The position numbers and the translations under genes are program-made. Source: Planctomycetota bacterium (GTDB lineage Bacteria; Planctomycetota; UBA8742; SKZP01; JAIOTL01). From it: a stretch of DNA of 14,781 nt. Every line of letters starts with the position of its first letter. Position 1 is the stretch's first letter. Location of the stretch: NCBI GenBank assembly GCA_021106775.1, contig JAIOTL010000190.1, positions 1 through 14,781 of the forward strand, written 5' to 3'. This document shows positions 7,839 through 14,697 of the stretch, piece by piece. The notes beneath the pieces were generated by a model. It made no database searches, was not told the DNA's origin, and saw only the letters and a list, made by a program, of their open reading frames with translations.

Positions 7839-8174
7839 CTATTTTGCAGATTTTAGCATTGTTAATAACATTTTAAACCTTCCCAAGCTTTTGACAGCAT
7901 GAGGAATATCTGCAGGCATAAGAATAACTTCACCTGCAACAACATCATAAGGTTTTCTATCGATGCTTATCTCAGCTTTCCCGTCTAAAACTTGCACTAA
8001 TGCATTAAATGGTGCTTTATGTTCACTTAATCCTTGTCCTTCATCGAAAGCAAAGAGTGTTATCGTTCCTGAATCGTTTTGCACCAATGTCTTGCTTACA
8101 ATCGAATCATTAGCATACTCAATAGATTCTTTAAGATTTATCGTTTCTGATGTCGGCAATTGAAAACTACTCAT
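7839..8174 (-). CDS. Small single-domain cupin protein
   Basis: 111 residues with one cupin barrel. Motif 1 is G-Q-G-L-S-E-H-K-A-P-F-N-A-L-V-Q-V-L-D-G (about 46-65) and motif 2 is G-E-V-I-L-M-P-A-D-I-P-H-A-V (about 81-94). His52 and His92, with Glu51, are the likely metal-site residues. I chose the third codon (ATG at 8174) because AAGGAG directly abuts the ATG at 8180 but is six bases from 8174. Family knowledge: short cupins of this exact type often sit near Fe-S, hybrid-cluster and Rrf2 genes in anaerobes, and their substrate is unknown. It is the last gene of the operon, 59 bp after the 4Fe-4S gene, with its own strong ribosome site. It ends with TAG. Confidence 0.88.
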   Translation of the reverse strand: MSSFQLPTSETINLKESIEYANDSIVSKTLVQNDSGTITLFAFDEGQGLSEHKAPFNALVQVLDGKAEISIDRKPYDVVAGEVILMPADIPHAVKSLGRFKMLLTMLKSAK

Positions 8175-8233
8175 AATCATCTCCTTAAGTATTAGAAAAG
8201 ATATTCTGCATATTGCTTAAAGTTTTATCGATC

Positions 8234-9094
8234 TCAGTTTAGCTGCTTTTCTTGCATGAGGTCTCCTTTTATCGAAATCTGCACAGTTTTAAGTGGTAGG
8301 TTGATTCCAGAATTTTTTACAGCTTCTATCGCAATCATTATCAGACCAGAACAGCATGGAACTTCCATGTGTAAAACTGTAATGCTATTCAGCTCAGAAT
8401 TCTTGATTATTTGCGAAATTTTCTCAATATATGCAGAGTTATCATCAAATTTTGGACATCCAATTGCAATTGCAGTTGTATTGTCTTTCATGTAATCCTG
8501 GTGAAAATTAGGATATGCAAAAGGCAGACAGTCTGCTACCAAGAGCAAGTTTGCATTTTTGAAATAAGGAGCAGATGGATGCACCAAATTGAGTTGAACG
8601 GGCCATTGTTTGAGTTCAGAATTAATCCTTACAGCATTTGAAGTTGATTCTAAGTCACTACGCTCGAAATGCATCATTTTTGAACCTGGACAACCACATG
8701 ATATATCTTGAGTATTTTCACCTTTTGCAATTTGATTTTCACGTTCTGCAGTAGAAATTTTTATAACATCATCTTCAAGTTCATCTGCATGTTCTTCCAT
8801 GTGTTTAAGATGTTCGTTGAGCATTTCAGGAGCAACTTCCTTAATTCGCTCTATTGTCGCTGCTTCATCATATTGCTCGACTACTCTTTCTTCAATAGTT
8901 AATGCACCCAAAGGACAATTTCCTATACATGCTCCAAGTCCATCACAGTAAAATTCTTTGACAATCCTGGCTTTTTTTCCGTTTGGAGTATCTACAAGCT
9001 GTAAAGCCTGCTCAGGGCATGAAATCAGACAATCACCACAACCATTACACAGGTCTTCGTCTATCACGATAATTTTCCTGTTAACTTTATTCAT
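8234..9094 (-). CDS. 4Fe-4S ferredoxin-type protein with C-terminal conserved cysteine domain
   Basis: 286 residues, cytoplasmic. An N-terminal ferredoxin region carries one classical cluster motif, C16-x2-C19-x2-C22-x3-C26-P. The second motif reads C50-D-G-L53-G-A-C56-I-G-N-C60-P, where the second Cys is Leu, so a standard 4Fe-4S site there lacks a ligand. I recall this 'CDGLGAC' form as usual in the family. A charged helix (about 70-120) leads to C133-G-C135-P-G-S, then a C-terminal domain with V-A-D-C-L-P-F-A-Y, I-G-C-P-K-F-D-D and H-M-E-V-P-C-C-S-G-L. These cysteines could bind another cofactor. The family is common in strict anaerobes and uncharacterised. The start lies one base after the regulator's TAG stop (translational coupling), with AAAGGAA upstream. 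Confidence 0.88.
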   Translation of the reverse strand: MNKVNRKIIVIDEDLCNGCGDCLISCPEQALQLVDTPNGKKARIVKEFYCDGLGACIGNCPLGALTIEERVVEQYDEAATIERIKEVAPEMLNEHLKHMEEHADELEDDVIKISTAERENQIAKGENTQDISCGCPGSKMMHFERSDLESTSNAVRINSELKQWPVQLNLVHPSAPYFKNANLLLVADCLPFAYPNFHQDYMKDNTTAIAIGCPKFDDNSAYIEKISQIIKNSELNSITVLHMEVPCCSGLIMIAIEAVKNSGINLPLKTVQISIKGDLMQEKQLN

Positions 9095-9095
9095 G

Positions 9096-9569
9096 CTAAA
9101 TTCCTTTCTCTTTGTTAGGTTTATTGATAAAACCTTTCTTTAATTCACTGATAAGATTGCTATTACTGTCAATTATTGTAGATAATTGTGTAGTAGTAAA
9201 ATAATCCTTAATTTGCTGTCTCATTTTGCTAAAAAAGTCTCGAAATAAGCAGCTTGGAAGTCTGCAAATCTGATTTGAAAATAAGCATGGATGAATTGGG
9301 AGTTCACCGTCAATTACTTCGTAAATTTCATAAAGATTTATATCATCGCGCGGTTTTCCGAGTCTAAATCCACCTTTTGGACCTCGAACCGATTCTACGA
9401 AACCTGCTTTGTTAAGCCTTTGCAGCACTTTTGATAAATGGTCAACTGATATGTTCAAAGTTCGGGCAATTTCTTTGTTTGACCTTACTTTGTCTGGCTC
9501 AATTGCGAGCACTATCACGGAGTGAATAGCGATAGATGCTGCATCTGATAATTTAATAAAATTGCTCAT
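9096..9569 (-). CDS. Rrf2-family Fe-S-sensing transcriptional regulator
   Basis: 157 residues. The N-terminus K-L-S-D-A-A-S-I-A-I-H and the winged helix-turn-helix (N-K-E-I-A-R-T-L-N-I-S-V-D-H-L-S-K-V-L-Q, then R-G-P-K-G-G-F-R-L) are diagnostic of Rrf2 proteins such as IscR and NsrR. Cys95, Cys102 and Cys107 (C-x6-C-x4-C) match the place of the three cluster ligands, so it probably holds an Fe-S cluster and responds to NO, oxygen or cluster supply. First gene of a three-gene operon with the 4Fe-4S protein and the cupin. A strong promoter and a dyad overlap just upstream suggest autorepression. The ribosome site is weak (GGGA, five bases from the ATG). NsrR versus IscR-like identity cannot be decided from sequence alone. 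Confidence 0.92.
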   Translation of the reverse strand: MSNFIKLSDAASIAIHSVIVLAIEPDKVRSNKEIARTLNISVDHLSKVLQRLNKAGFVESVRGPKGGFRLGKPRDDINLYEIYEVIDGELPIHPCLFSNQICRLPSCLFRDFFSKMRQQIKDYFTTTQLSTIIDSNSNLISELKKGFINKPNKEKGI

Positions 9570-9583
9570 GAGAATCCCGTAAT

Positions 9584-9607
9584 AAGTATATAGGTACCAG
9601 TATACTT
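9584..9607. promoter_or_regulatory. Probable Rrf2 operator (24-bp dyad)
   Basis: AAGTATA and TATACTT flank ten bases centred on GGTACC; 20 of 24 positions are symmetric. Length and the AAG...CTT ends resemble operators of Rrf2 members such as NsrR. It covers the -10 box and predicted start site of the regulator's promoter, 15-38 bp before the ATG, which fits autorepression. Confidence 0.7.
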
Positions 9608-9626
9608 AATAAATACAACATGTCAA
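9599..9626 (-). promoter_or_regulatory. Sigma70-type promoter of the Rrf2-FeS-cupin operon
   Basis: On the minus strand a perfect TTGACA (9621-9626) is followed after 16 bp by TATACT (9599-9604), five of six to consensus. Transcription should begin near 9592, giving a leader of about 23 bases. It lies inside the tail of the truncated kinase frame, so the present 3' end of that frame is regulatory DNA. Confidence 0.7.
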
Positions 9627-9950
9627 TACCATAATTACTTTTTTTAAAATTTCTTTCAGATTAAAACCATCAATGTATTCCATAATTATGTAATATAACC
9701 CAGTATCGAAGCCAACATCATATATTCGGACGATATTTGGGTGATTGAGCTTCGCAGCTTGTTGTGCTTCACGAAAAAATCTAGAAACGAACGTATCATC
9801 CCGTTGTATTAAAGTGTTGTTAATGATTTTGACTGCGACGTCAATATTCAGCTTGCGATGATGGGCTTTATACACTGAACCCATCGCGCGCTGTCCAACA
9901 AGGTTAATTAATTGACATCCTCCGACAACTTCCCCGATGTAATCAGTCAT
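9606..9950 (-). pseudogene. Truncated Ser/Thr protein kinase (N-lobe only)
   Basis: An open frame of 114 codons from the ATG at 9950, with GGAGG (9957-9961) six bases upstream. It encodes the first third of a PknB/Hanks-type kinase: a glycine loop (G-Q-R-A-M-G-S-V-Y-K-A, second Gly replaced by Arg), V-A-V-K with the ATP lysine (Lys41), the alpha-C Glu61 in F-F-R-E-A, H-P-N-I-V-R-I-Y-D, and the hinge I-I-M-E-Y-I-D-G. Homology ends near residue 104 (L-K-E-I-L-K-K, about 9639), just after an A-rich run. The last ten codons come from the neighbouring operon's promoter. The catalytic HRD and DFG motifs are absent and I find no continuation in another frame. It cannot be an active kinase. A good ribosome site is kept, so a short product might still be made. 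Confidence 0.8.
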
Positions 9951-10004
9951 ATCCAACCTCCAAAGACACTCAATATATTACTAATCGTTGCTTCGATCTC
10001 GATT

Positions 10005-10142
10005 TTACACTTGAAATCGATTTTTACATTTTATGCATGTGTGTATTCCAGGATGAGTTGAAGAAACAGGATGACCACAAAACGGACAACTGCAAAATAA
10101 ATAACTGAAACAATAAGAATAATAAAAAACATTGATGCTGAT
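10005..10142 (-). pseudogene. Zinc-ribbon remnant without a start codon
   Basis: An open minus-strand frame ends at the TAA 10005-10007. Its last 29 codons read C-S-C-P-F-C-G-H-P-V-S-S-T-H-P-G-I-H-T-C-I-K-C-K-N-R-F-Q-V. CPFC (10077-10088) and CIKC (10026-10037) are a textbook four-Cys zinc ribbon. Upstream the frame is open to a stop at 10143-10145 but has no ATG, GTG or TTG. An ATG at 10130 lies in another frame and would need one frameshift to join. It sits 54 bp before the truncated kinase on the same strand, so both look like leftovers of one small locus. A real micro-protein with an unusual start is the alternative. Confidence 0.5.
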
Positions 10143-10505
10143 TTAACTCAAACAAAAGCAACTGCAGAAAACATAATAATTACATGTATTTCACCATAAT
10201 ATTTGTCATCTGTAAATCTAACACATTACAGATAAATCTAACGTAATTGCGAATATATCAGATTTTAAACAACTATTTAGAATAATTCCAATTTAGCAAT
10301 AAAGTTATTGTTACTAATTAAACTCGGAAGATGACCAAGCTAACGATCGGAGTGATTGTACGGTCTCGGTCATGATTTGCGGATAAATCGAAGGTCTATC
10401 ATAGAATCATATTAATTATTAATTTTATATAAACATTTTCAATGAAATTTCACTTAATTAATATATAGTATTAGTATTGATTGATGCTAATATGTTTAGG
10501 AGAAG
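10143..10505. other. Intergenic region upstream of the lipoprotein gene
   Basis: No gene seen. The last 90 bases (from about 10415) resemble the upstream region of the paralog at the left edge. They share a TATAAACATTTTC block and a -10-like TATAGT (10464-10469) in the place of TATAAT there. The stretch also contains the 20-bp-spaced direct repeat at 10213-10242 and a long-loop ATGACC/GGTCAT pair (10331-10373). Confidence 0.5.
10210..10242. promoter_or_regulatory. Overlapping direct repeat and dyad, possible regulator site
   Basis: TAAATCTAAC occurs at 10213-10222 and again at 10233-10242, exactly 20 bp apart (about two helical turns). The dyad CTGTAA-N10-TTACAG covers 10210-10231. Helical-turn spacing is typical of cooperative binding sites. 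It lies about 265 bp before the lipoprotein start and 70 bp behind the zinc-ribbon frame, so its target gene is unclear. Confidence 0.3.
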
Positions 10506-10625
10506 ATGATGAGTAAATATTGCGGAATAGCTGTGTTTTTCTTGTTTATAGCAGCAACGATAGGATGCGACGCTAAAGTTACCGGCCTTTCGCTGCACCC
10601 AGAGAGCCACGATTTTGGCACAGTC
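10499..10625 (+). repeat. Right arm of the inverted near-identical repeat (partner 1-127)
   Basis: Covers the ribosome site, both start codons, the signal peptide, the lipobox and the first 20 mature residues of the lipoprotein gene. Differs from the inverted copy at 1-127 at two bases. The segment between the arms is about 10.4 kb. Confidence 0.9.
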
Positions 10626-12377
10626 AACCTCGGAGACAAGCAGTTAATGCATTTTCGGGTAAAAAACCTGTCAAATAATACGTTCACAATCACCGGCATC
10701 CAAATTATGGGCGTCAGCGTGAGCAATTTCAGAATCACCTCTGGCTACGCTGTCCCGAAATACCTGCAATCGCAGGGATTCATCATAATCAGCATCGAGT
10801 ATATGCCGTTAAATGCAGGGCTGCACGTCGCATTCATCCAAATCTCACATACTGGTCCAAAGCGAAGTGAACGAATAAACCTTTTAGGCACAGGTTTTCC
10901 AGTCGCTAGGATGAATATAAGTACTGTAAACATTGACTTCGGCGTGGTTTATGTAACGCGTTCTGGAGTCGAGGAAATTGTTCTGGAAAACGTCGGCACA
11001 GACATGCTAATCATATCCTCGCTTAACTTCGAAAACCCGACAATCACTGAATTTACCGTCAAATCAGGCGGAACCATTCCGATTATGATAAATCAAGGTG
11101 AATCTCATACGATAGAAGTTGAAATGACACCCCCAAATGATGCAAATTACAACAATGTCCTGCTGATTTCGCACAATGCTGTCGATAAAATATCTCCTGT
11201 ACGCGTGATTCTTCAAGGCGAAGGTGTAACTTATGCACCAGAAATGGATTTAAATCAGACATCTCCCTGGGACTTCGGCATAGTCGCTACAACGTTACCA
11301 GGTATATTTAGATTGGAAATTTCAAGCGTTGGAAACGATGATTTAACATTGACAAGTTTTTTGCTCCAAACAGGAACTACCTTTTCGTTTGAAGGACTAA
11401 TTGACAGCAACGGCAATGATTTGAATCTTCCGCAGGTCGTAGCAATTGGCGACACGGTTTATGCAAAAATTGGATTCACACCAACAGCAAACACGACTTA
11501 CAACGACACTCTTACAATTATTCACGATGCAATCAACCACAACATACCGCTTGTCTTCGAATTAGAAGGTGAAGGACATGTACCGATTGTCAGAACCTTC
11601 AATTACACTGGAAGCATCGAAAACTGGACTGTCCCTGCAGGTGTGTCATCAATTCGCATTGAAGCTTGGGGTGGACAAGGCGGTGGTCACTCTGGTGGAA
11701 AAGGTGCTCGTGTTCGAGGAGATTTCACAGTTACACCCGGTGAAACTCTTAAGATAATTGCTGCGGAAAATGGATATGTTACTGCCCAAGGTCCAAATTA
11801 TGGTGCTGGCGGTGGCGGTGGTTCTTTCGTTTATCGTAATGCAACTGATAGTTTTCCTTTGATTGCTGCTGGTGGCGGTGGAGGCCAAGCACAGAACAAT
11901 CCTGGTGCTGATGCTTCAGGAACACAAACTCCAACAGCAGGAAGTGGAACTGGTTCAGGAACTGGCGGTACAGGAGGCAACGGCGGAGATGGTGGCAGGG
12001 ATGTTGCCAATTACTCAACAGGTGGCGGTGGTTGCGGCTGGTTGACAGACGGCAAGGATGGAATTTACATTAGAAATCCAGAAGGTAAAGGAGGGAAATG
12101 TCCAAAAAACGGAGCAGCTGGAGGTATCTTTACACACAACAGTGCCAGTTTCTGTGTAGGCAAGGCTGGTGATGGCGGTTTCGGCGGTGGCGGTGGTATG
12201 TCCGACAATTCTGGTGCTGGCGGTGGCGGCGGAGGATGGAACGGTGGCGGCGGTGGTAATAATTACACTGGCACTTGGGGTACTGGTGGCGGCGCAGGTT
12301 CCTACAATGGTGGCTCAAACCAGTCTAATTCATCCGGTGTCAACACAACTCATGGTAAAGTTATTATCACATATTAA
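10506..12377 (+). CDS. Lipoprotein with three ASH-like domains and a glycine-rich C-terminal domain
   Basis: 623 residues. The signal peptide ends in T-I-G-C (Cys21), so it is a lipid-anchored envelope protein. Three immunoglobulin-like ASH/choice-of-anchor-D domains follow at about 28-130, 136-240 and 247-357. Each opens with an F-G-x-V signature (D-F-G-T-V, D-F-G-V-V, D-F-G-I-V) and closes with L-x-G-x-G or L-x-G-E-G. The C-terminal domain (about 361-623) opens F-N-Y-T-G-S-x-E-N-W-T-V-P-A-G-V. It then has long Gly runs (G-G-G-G-G) with C510, C532 and C550, and ends in a beta strand, K-V-I-I-T-Y. The opening and composition match the Gly_rich family, which includes the glycine-rich domain of ALK receptors, whose chains form polyglycine-II helices; that fold here is inference. 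Two ATGs are adjacent; AGGAG (10498-10502) is three bases before the first and six before the second. Ligand or function unknown. Confidence 0.88.
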   Translation: MMSKYCGIAVFFLFIAATIGCDAKVTGLSLHPESHDFGTVNLGDKQLMHFRVKNLSNNTFTITGIQIMGVSVSNFRITSGYAVPKYLQSQGFIIISIEYMPLNAGLHVAFIQISHTGPKRSERINLLGTGFPVARMNISTVNIDFGVVYVTRSGVEEIVLENVGTDMLIISSLNFENPTITEFTVKSGGTIPIMINQGESHTIEVEMTPPNDANYNNVLLISHNAVDKISPVRVILQGEGVTYAPEMDLNQTSPWDFGIVATTLPGIFRLEISSVGNDDLTLTSFLLQTGTTFSFEGLIDSNGNDLNLPQVVAIGDTVYAKIGFTPTANTTYNDTLTIIHDAINHNIPLVFELEGEGHVPIVRTFNYTGSIENWTVPAGVSSIRIEAWGGQGGGHSGGKGARVRGDFTVTPGETLKIIAAENGYVTAQGPNYGAGGGGGSFVYRNATDSFPLIAAGGGGGQAQNNPGADASGTQTPTAGSGTGSGTGGTGGNGGDGGRDVANYSTGGGGCGWLTDGKDGIYIRNPEGKGGKCPKNGAAGGIFTHNSASFCVGKAGDGGFGGGGGMSDNSGAGGGGGGWNGGGGGNNYTGTWGTGGGAGSYNGGSNQSNSSGVNTTHGKVIITY

Positions 12378-12660
12378 GATTTGTCAACAAGGTTCTTAAC
12401 TTCAGTTTACTGGTATTGGATACAGCGATTTTGTGTCTAAACAATGGAAGGTATTGAAAGCTTCTGCTGACACAAGAATAGGGAAAATAAATTAAAATCA
12501 AAAATTAATCACTTAACCCATATTTAATCCTGTTTGGATTGAGCCAACAATTTGTAAAGATATTGTTCTTATGTTATTTGATATAATCGCTAGAGAATCT
12601 GAACTTTTAAGTTAAATCGGACTTAGAATTTTGATATTTACTCATGTTGTAGGAGGATTT
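12378..12660. other. Intergenic spacer between the two paralogous lipoprotein genes
   Basis: No gene, clear terminator or repeat is visible. A TTGATATAATCG-like AT-rich stretch near 12578-12590 could hold a -10 box for the next gene, but no matching -35 stands out. The two lipoprotein genes are probably separately transcribed because the gap is about 280 bp. Confidence 0.4.
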
Positions 12661-14415
12661 ATGAAACGTTCCTCGATTTTAACGATTATGTTTGTTTTCG
12701 CAGTATCATTCATGGTTTTGGGCTGTTCTTCGGAGTCGAAAACTCTGAAGCTTACGCCTAGCAAGCTTGATTTTGGCACGGTAAACATCGGTGACACATT
12801 CACAATCGACGTTGTACTCAAAAACAAGTACGGTAAAGACATTCTCATTTCGAACATCACGATATCCGGGTCGAATAATTACGCAATCACTGCAGGTGGC
12901 ACACTACCTATCAATCTCTACAACAATGCTGAACACACACTGTCGATAATGTTAACACCGATAACTGCCGGTCCAATTATCGGATTGTTGTCAATTATTC
13001 ACGACGCATCAACCAAGGTGAAAGAAGCAGATTTAGTAGGTGTTGGTCTTGCGGTTCCGAGAATTATGCTATCTGACACAGCATTTGACTTCGCTAAAAA
13101 GCTTATAAATCGCACTCACAACCATGACCTTGAAATAGAAAACACCGGTACCGCTGATCTAAATATCAGCAATCTGTCGTTTGTTGGAGCAGGGGCAACG
13201 GTTTACAGCATTTCCGCAGGTGGACCCACACCAATTAACATCTCACCTGGAACGACAAAAACGCTAACAATTGCGTTTGAACCGCTTGTCGTCGGCAACT
13301 TTGCTGCGAACCTTGAAATCTATCACAACGCAGTAAATGAAGCTTCTCCGATGGTTTATTCGGTTACAGGTGAAGCAATCGATCTGGATCCGCAGATTAC
13401 GTTGAGCCAGACTTCTCCGTGGGATTTCGGCACTGTTGCCACAACAAAACCTTCAACCCAGATATGTGAAATTGAAAACACTGGTATCGACCCGTTAACT
13501 GTAACTTCAGCGACATTGACAACCGGTACAGAATTTAGTGTTGATTCACTAAAAGATTCCAATGGCAATGTCATCAGTTTCCCGCAGGTTATTGCTGTTG
13601 GTGCAAAAATCATGTTGGCGATAAAATTCGCTCCAACTGCAAACACACCTTACAACGATACATTAACGTTTGTCCACGACGGTACGAACGAAGTAACGCC
13701 ATGGGATATTTCCCTCACCGGTGAAGGTCGAGCTGAAATTTCAAAAACATTCACATACACTGGTTCAGCACAGCAATGGACAGTTCCCGCAGGTGTTACA
13801 AGCATCGTGGTAGAGTGTTTTGGTGCAGAGGGTAAAGGAACTGGTCCTGGAATAGGTGGCAAAGGCGGTATGGCAAAAGCAACAGTTCCCGTAACACCGA
13901 GTTCAACTGTTTATGTTTATGTAGGAGGAAAAAGTTTAAGCGCAACTGGAGGTTGGAACGGTGGTGGCACTGCTCACGTTACCATCGGTGGTGGTGGTGG
14001 TGGTGCTTCTGATATAAGAATTGGTGGTAATACATTTGCTGACAGAAAAGTAGTTAGTGGCGGTGGCGGCGGTGCGGGTGCTAAAGTTGGTTATACACCA
14101 ATCGGTGGTGTTGGTGGTGGTTTAATAGGTGGAAATGGAAATGGTTCCGCTCAAGGTGGTACACAAACTGCTGGTGGAGCAGCTGGTGGCGGAAATGGTG
14201 CAACTGCTGGTGTATTAGGCATTGGTGGCAATGGAAGGAGTAATGTAGGTTCCAGCAGCGGTGGTGGCGGCGGATTGTACGGTGGTGGTGGTAGCGGTGC
14301 CACTTACGGTGGCGGTGGTGGTGGTTCTAGTTATTATGATGCAGCTGGCAATACTGACAAATCTACACAATCCGGTGTTCGTTCTGGCAATGGTGAAGTT
14401 AGCTTCAAATACTAG
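12661..14415 (+). CDS. Paralogous lipoprotein with three ASH-like domains and a glycine-rich C-terminal domain
   Basis: 584 residues from the ATG at 12661, with AGGAGG at 12651-12656 four bases upstream. An in-frame ATG 30 bases earlier would put the ribosome site inside the gene and spoil the signal peptide. The signal peptide ends V-L-G-C (Cys22). ASH-like domains lie at about 29-130, 134-238 and 245-357 (F-G-T-V, F-D-F-A, D-F-G-T-V openings). The Gly-rich domain (about 361-584) opens F-T-Y-T-G-S-A-Q-Q-W-T-V-P-A-G-V and ends G-E-V-S-F-K-Y. Domain order and lengths equal those of the gene at 10506. The third ASH domain is clearly alike (Q-T-S-P-W-D-F-G, D-S-N-G-N, P-T-A-N-T-x-Y-N-D-T-L-T), while signal peptides and Gly-rich parts differ. 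Unlike its paralog the Gly-rich body has a single Cys (C385, at its start). Surface structural or binding role inferred. Confidence 0.88.
   Translation: MKRSSILTIMFVFAVSFMVLGCSSESKTLKLTPSKLDFGTVNIGDTFTIDVVLKNKYGKDILISNITISGSNNYAITAGGTLPINLYNNAEHTLSIMLTPITAGPIIGLLSIIHDASTKVKEADLVGVGLAVPRIMLSDTAFDFAKKLINRTHNHDLEIENTGTADLNISNLSFVGAGATVYSISAGGPTPINISPGTTKTLTIAFEPLVVGNFAANLEIYHNAVNEASPMVYSVTGEAIDLDPQITLSQTSPWDFGTVATTKPSTQICEIENTGIDPLTVTSATLTTGTEFSVDSLKDSNGNVISFPQVIAVGAKIMLAIKFAPTANTPYNDTLTFVHDGTNEVTPWDISLTGEGRAEISKTFTYTGSAQQWTVPAGVTSIVVECFGAEGKGTGPGIGGKGGMAKATVPVTPSSTVYVYVGGKSLSATGGWNGGGTAHVTIGGGGGGASDIRIGGNTFADRKVVSGGGGGAGAKVGYTPIGGVGGGLIGGNGNGSAQGGTQTAGGAAGGGNGATAGVLGIGGNGRSNVGSSSGGGGGLYGGGGSGATYGGGGGGSSYYDAAGNTDKSTQSGVRSGNGEVSFKY
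13987..14004 (+). repeat. (GGT)6 trinucleotide tract inside the Gly-rich region
   Basis: Six perfect GGT codons, with more GGT/GGC mixed runs before and after (13974-14330). Slippage would change the number of glycines without breaking the frame. Confidence 0.9.
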
Positions 14416-14432
14416 ACTGCAAAGACGCTACT

Positions 14433-14484
14433 AAAAGACAAATTCACAAGCAAAACAAAACAGGAGTGAAAGCTTCGGTCTTTT
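14433..14484 (+). terminator. Weak candidate terminator after the lipoprotein gene
   Basis: AAAAGAC (14433-14439) pairs with GTCTTTT (14478-14484), and TATATTTT follows. The loop is 38 bases, and the stem is only seven pairs, so this is a poor intrinsic terminator. It is listed because no better one follows the gene. Confidence 0.2.
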
Positions 14485-14656
14485 ATATTTTGAAGAGCTT
14501 ACAAGTAGGTGTTGAAGAAATCGGTTAAAAGTGAATCTGAAACAAATACTCTGGTTCGGGCACATCTGAAATTTAACCATAAAACACAGTAAGATTATCA
14601 GTGGTTCAGAATAAAGCATTGAAGATTAATTACTATTTCCACTTGTATCGTGCTGA

Positions 14657-14673
14657 GAACCTATTAGAGGTTC
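14657..14673 (-). terminator. Hairpin GAACCT-ATTAG-AGGTTC downstream of the right-edge frame
   Basis: A perfect six-pair stem with a five-base loop lies 24 bases past the TGA of the minus-strand partial gene. There is no U-tract after it on either strand, so it could be a weak terminator or an unrelated hairpin. The remainder of 14485-14656 shows nothing recognisable. Confidence 0.3.
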
Positions 14674-14697
14674 CGATGCGGTGAAGTCCGTTGTTAC

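Noticed and set aside
8708..8902. Plus-strand Phe-rich hydrophobic frame opposite the 4Fe-4S gene
   Set aside because: It is antisense to the Glu/Lys-rich helix of the 4Fe-4S protein, which produces Phe/Leu runs; no ribosome site.
10029..10132. Hydrophobic 33-codon minus-strand frame from the ATG at 10130
   Set aside because: No ribosome site, AT-rich composition explains the Phe/Ile/Val content, and it overlaps the more convincing zinc-ribbon frame in another phase.
10331..10373. Possible RNA gene around the ATGACC/GGTCAT pair
   Set aside because: Only a six-pair stem with a 31-base loop; no tRNA cloverleaf or known RNA pattern could be traced.
11779..12318. Minus- and plus-strand frames rich in His/Arg/Gln or Ala/Val within the Gly-rich domain
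   Set aside because: Shadows of GGT/GGC codon runs in other frames, with no independent coding signs.
12631..12660. Upstream start for the second Gly-rich lipoprotein
   Set aside because: It would place AGGAGG inside the gene and add residues before a typical MKR signal peptide.
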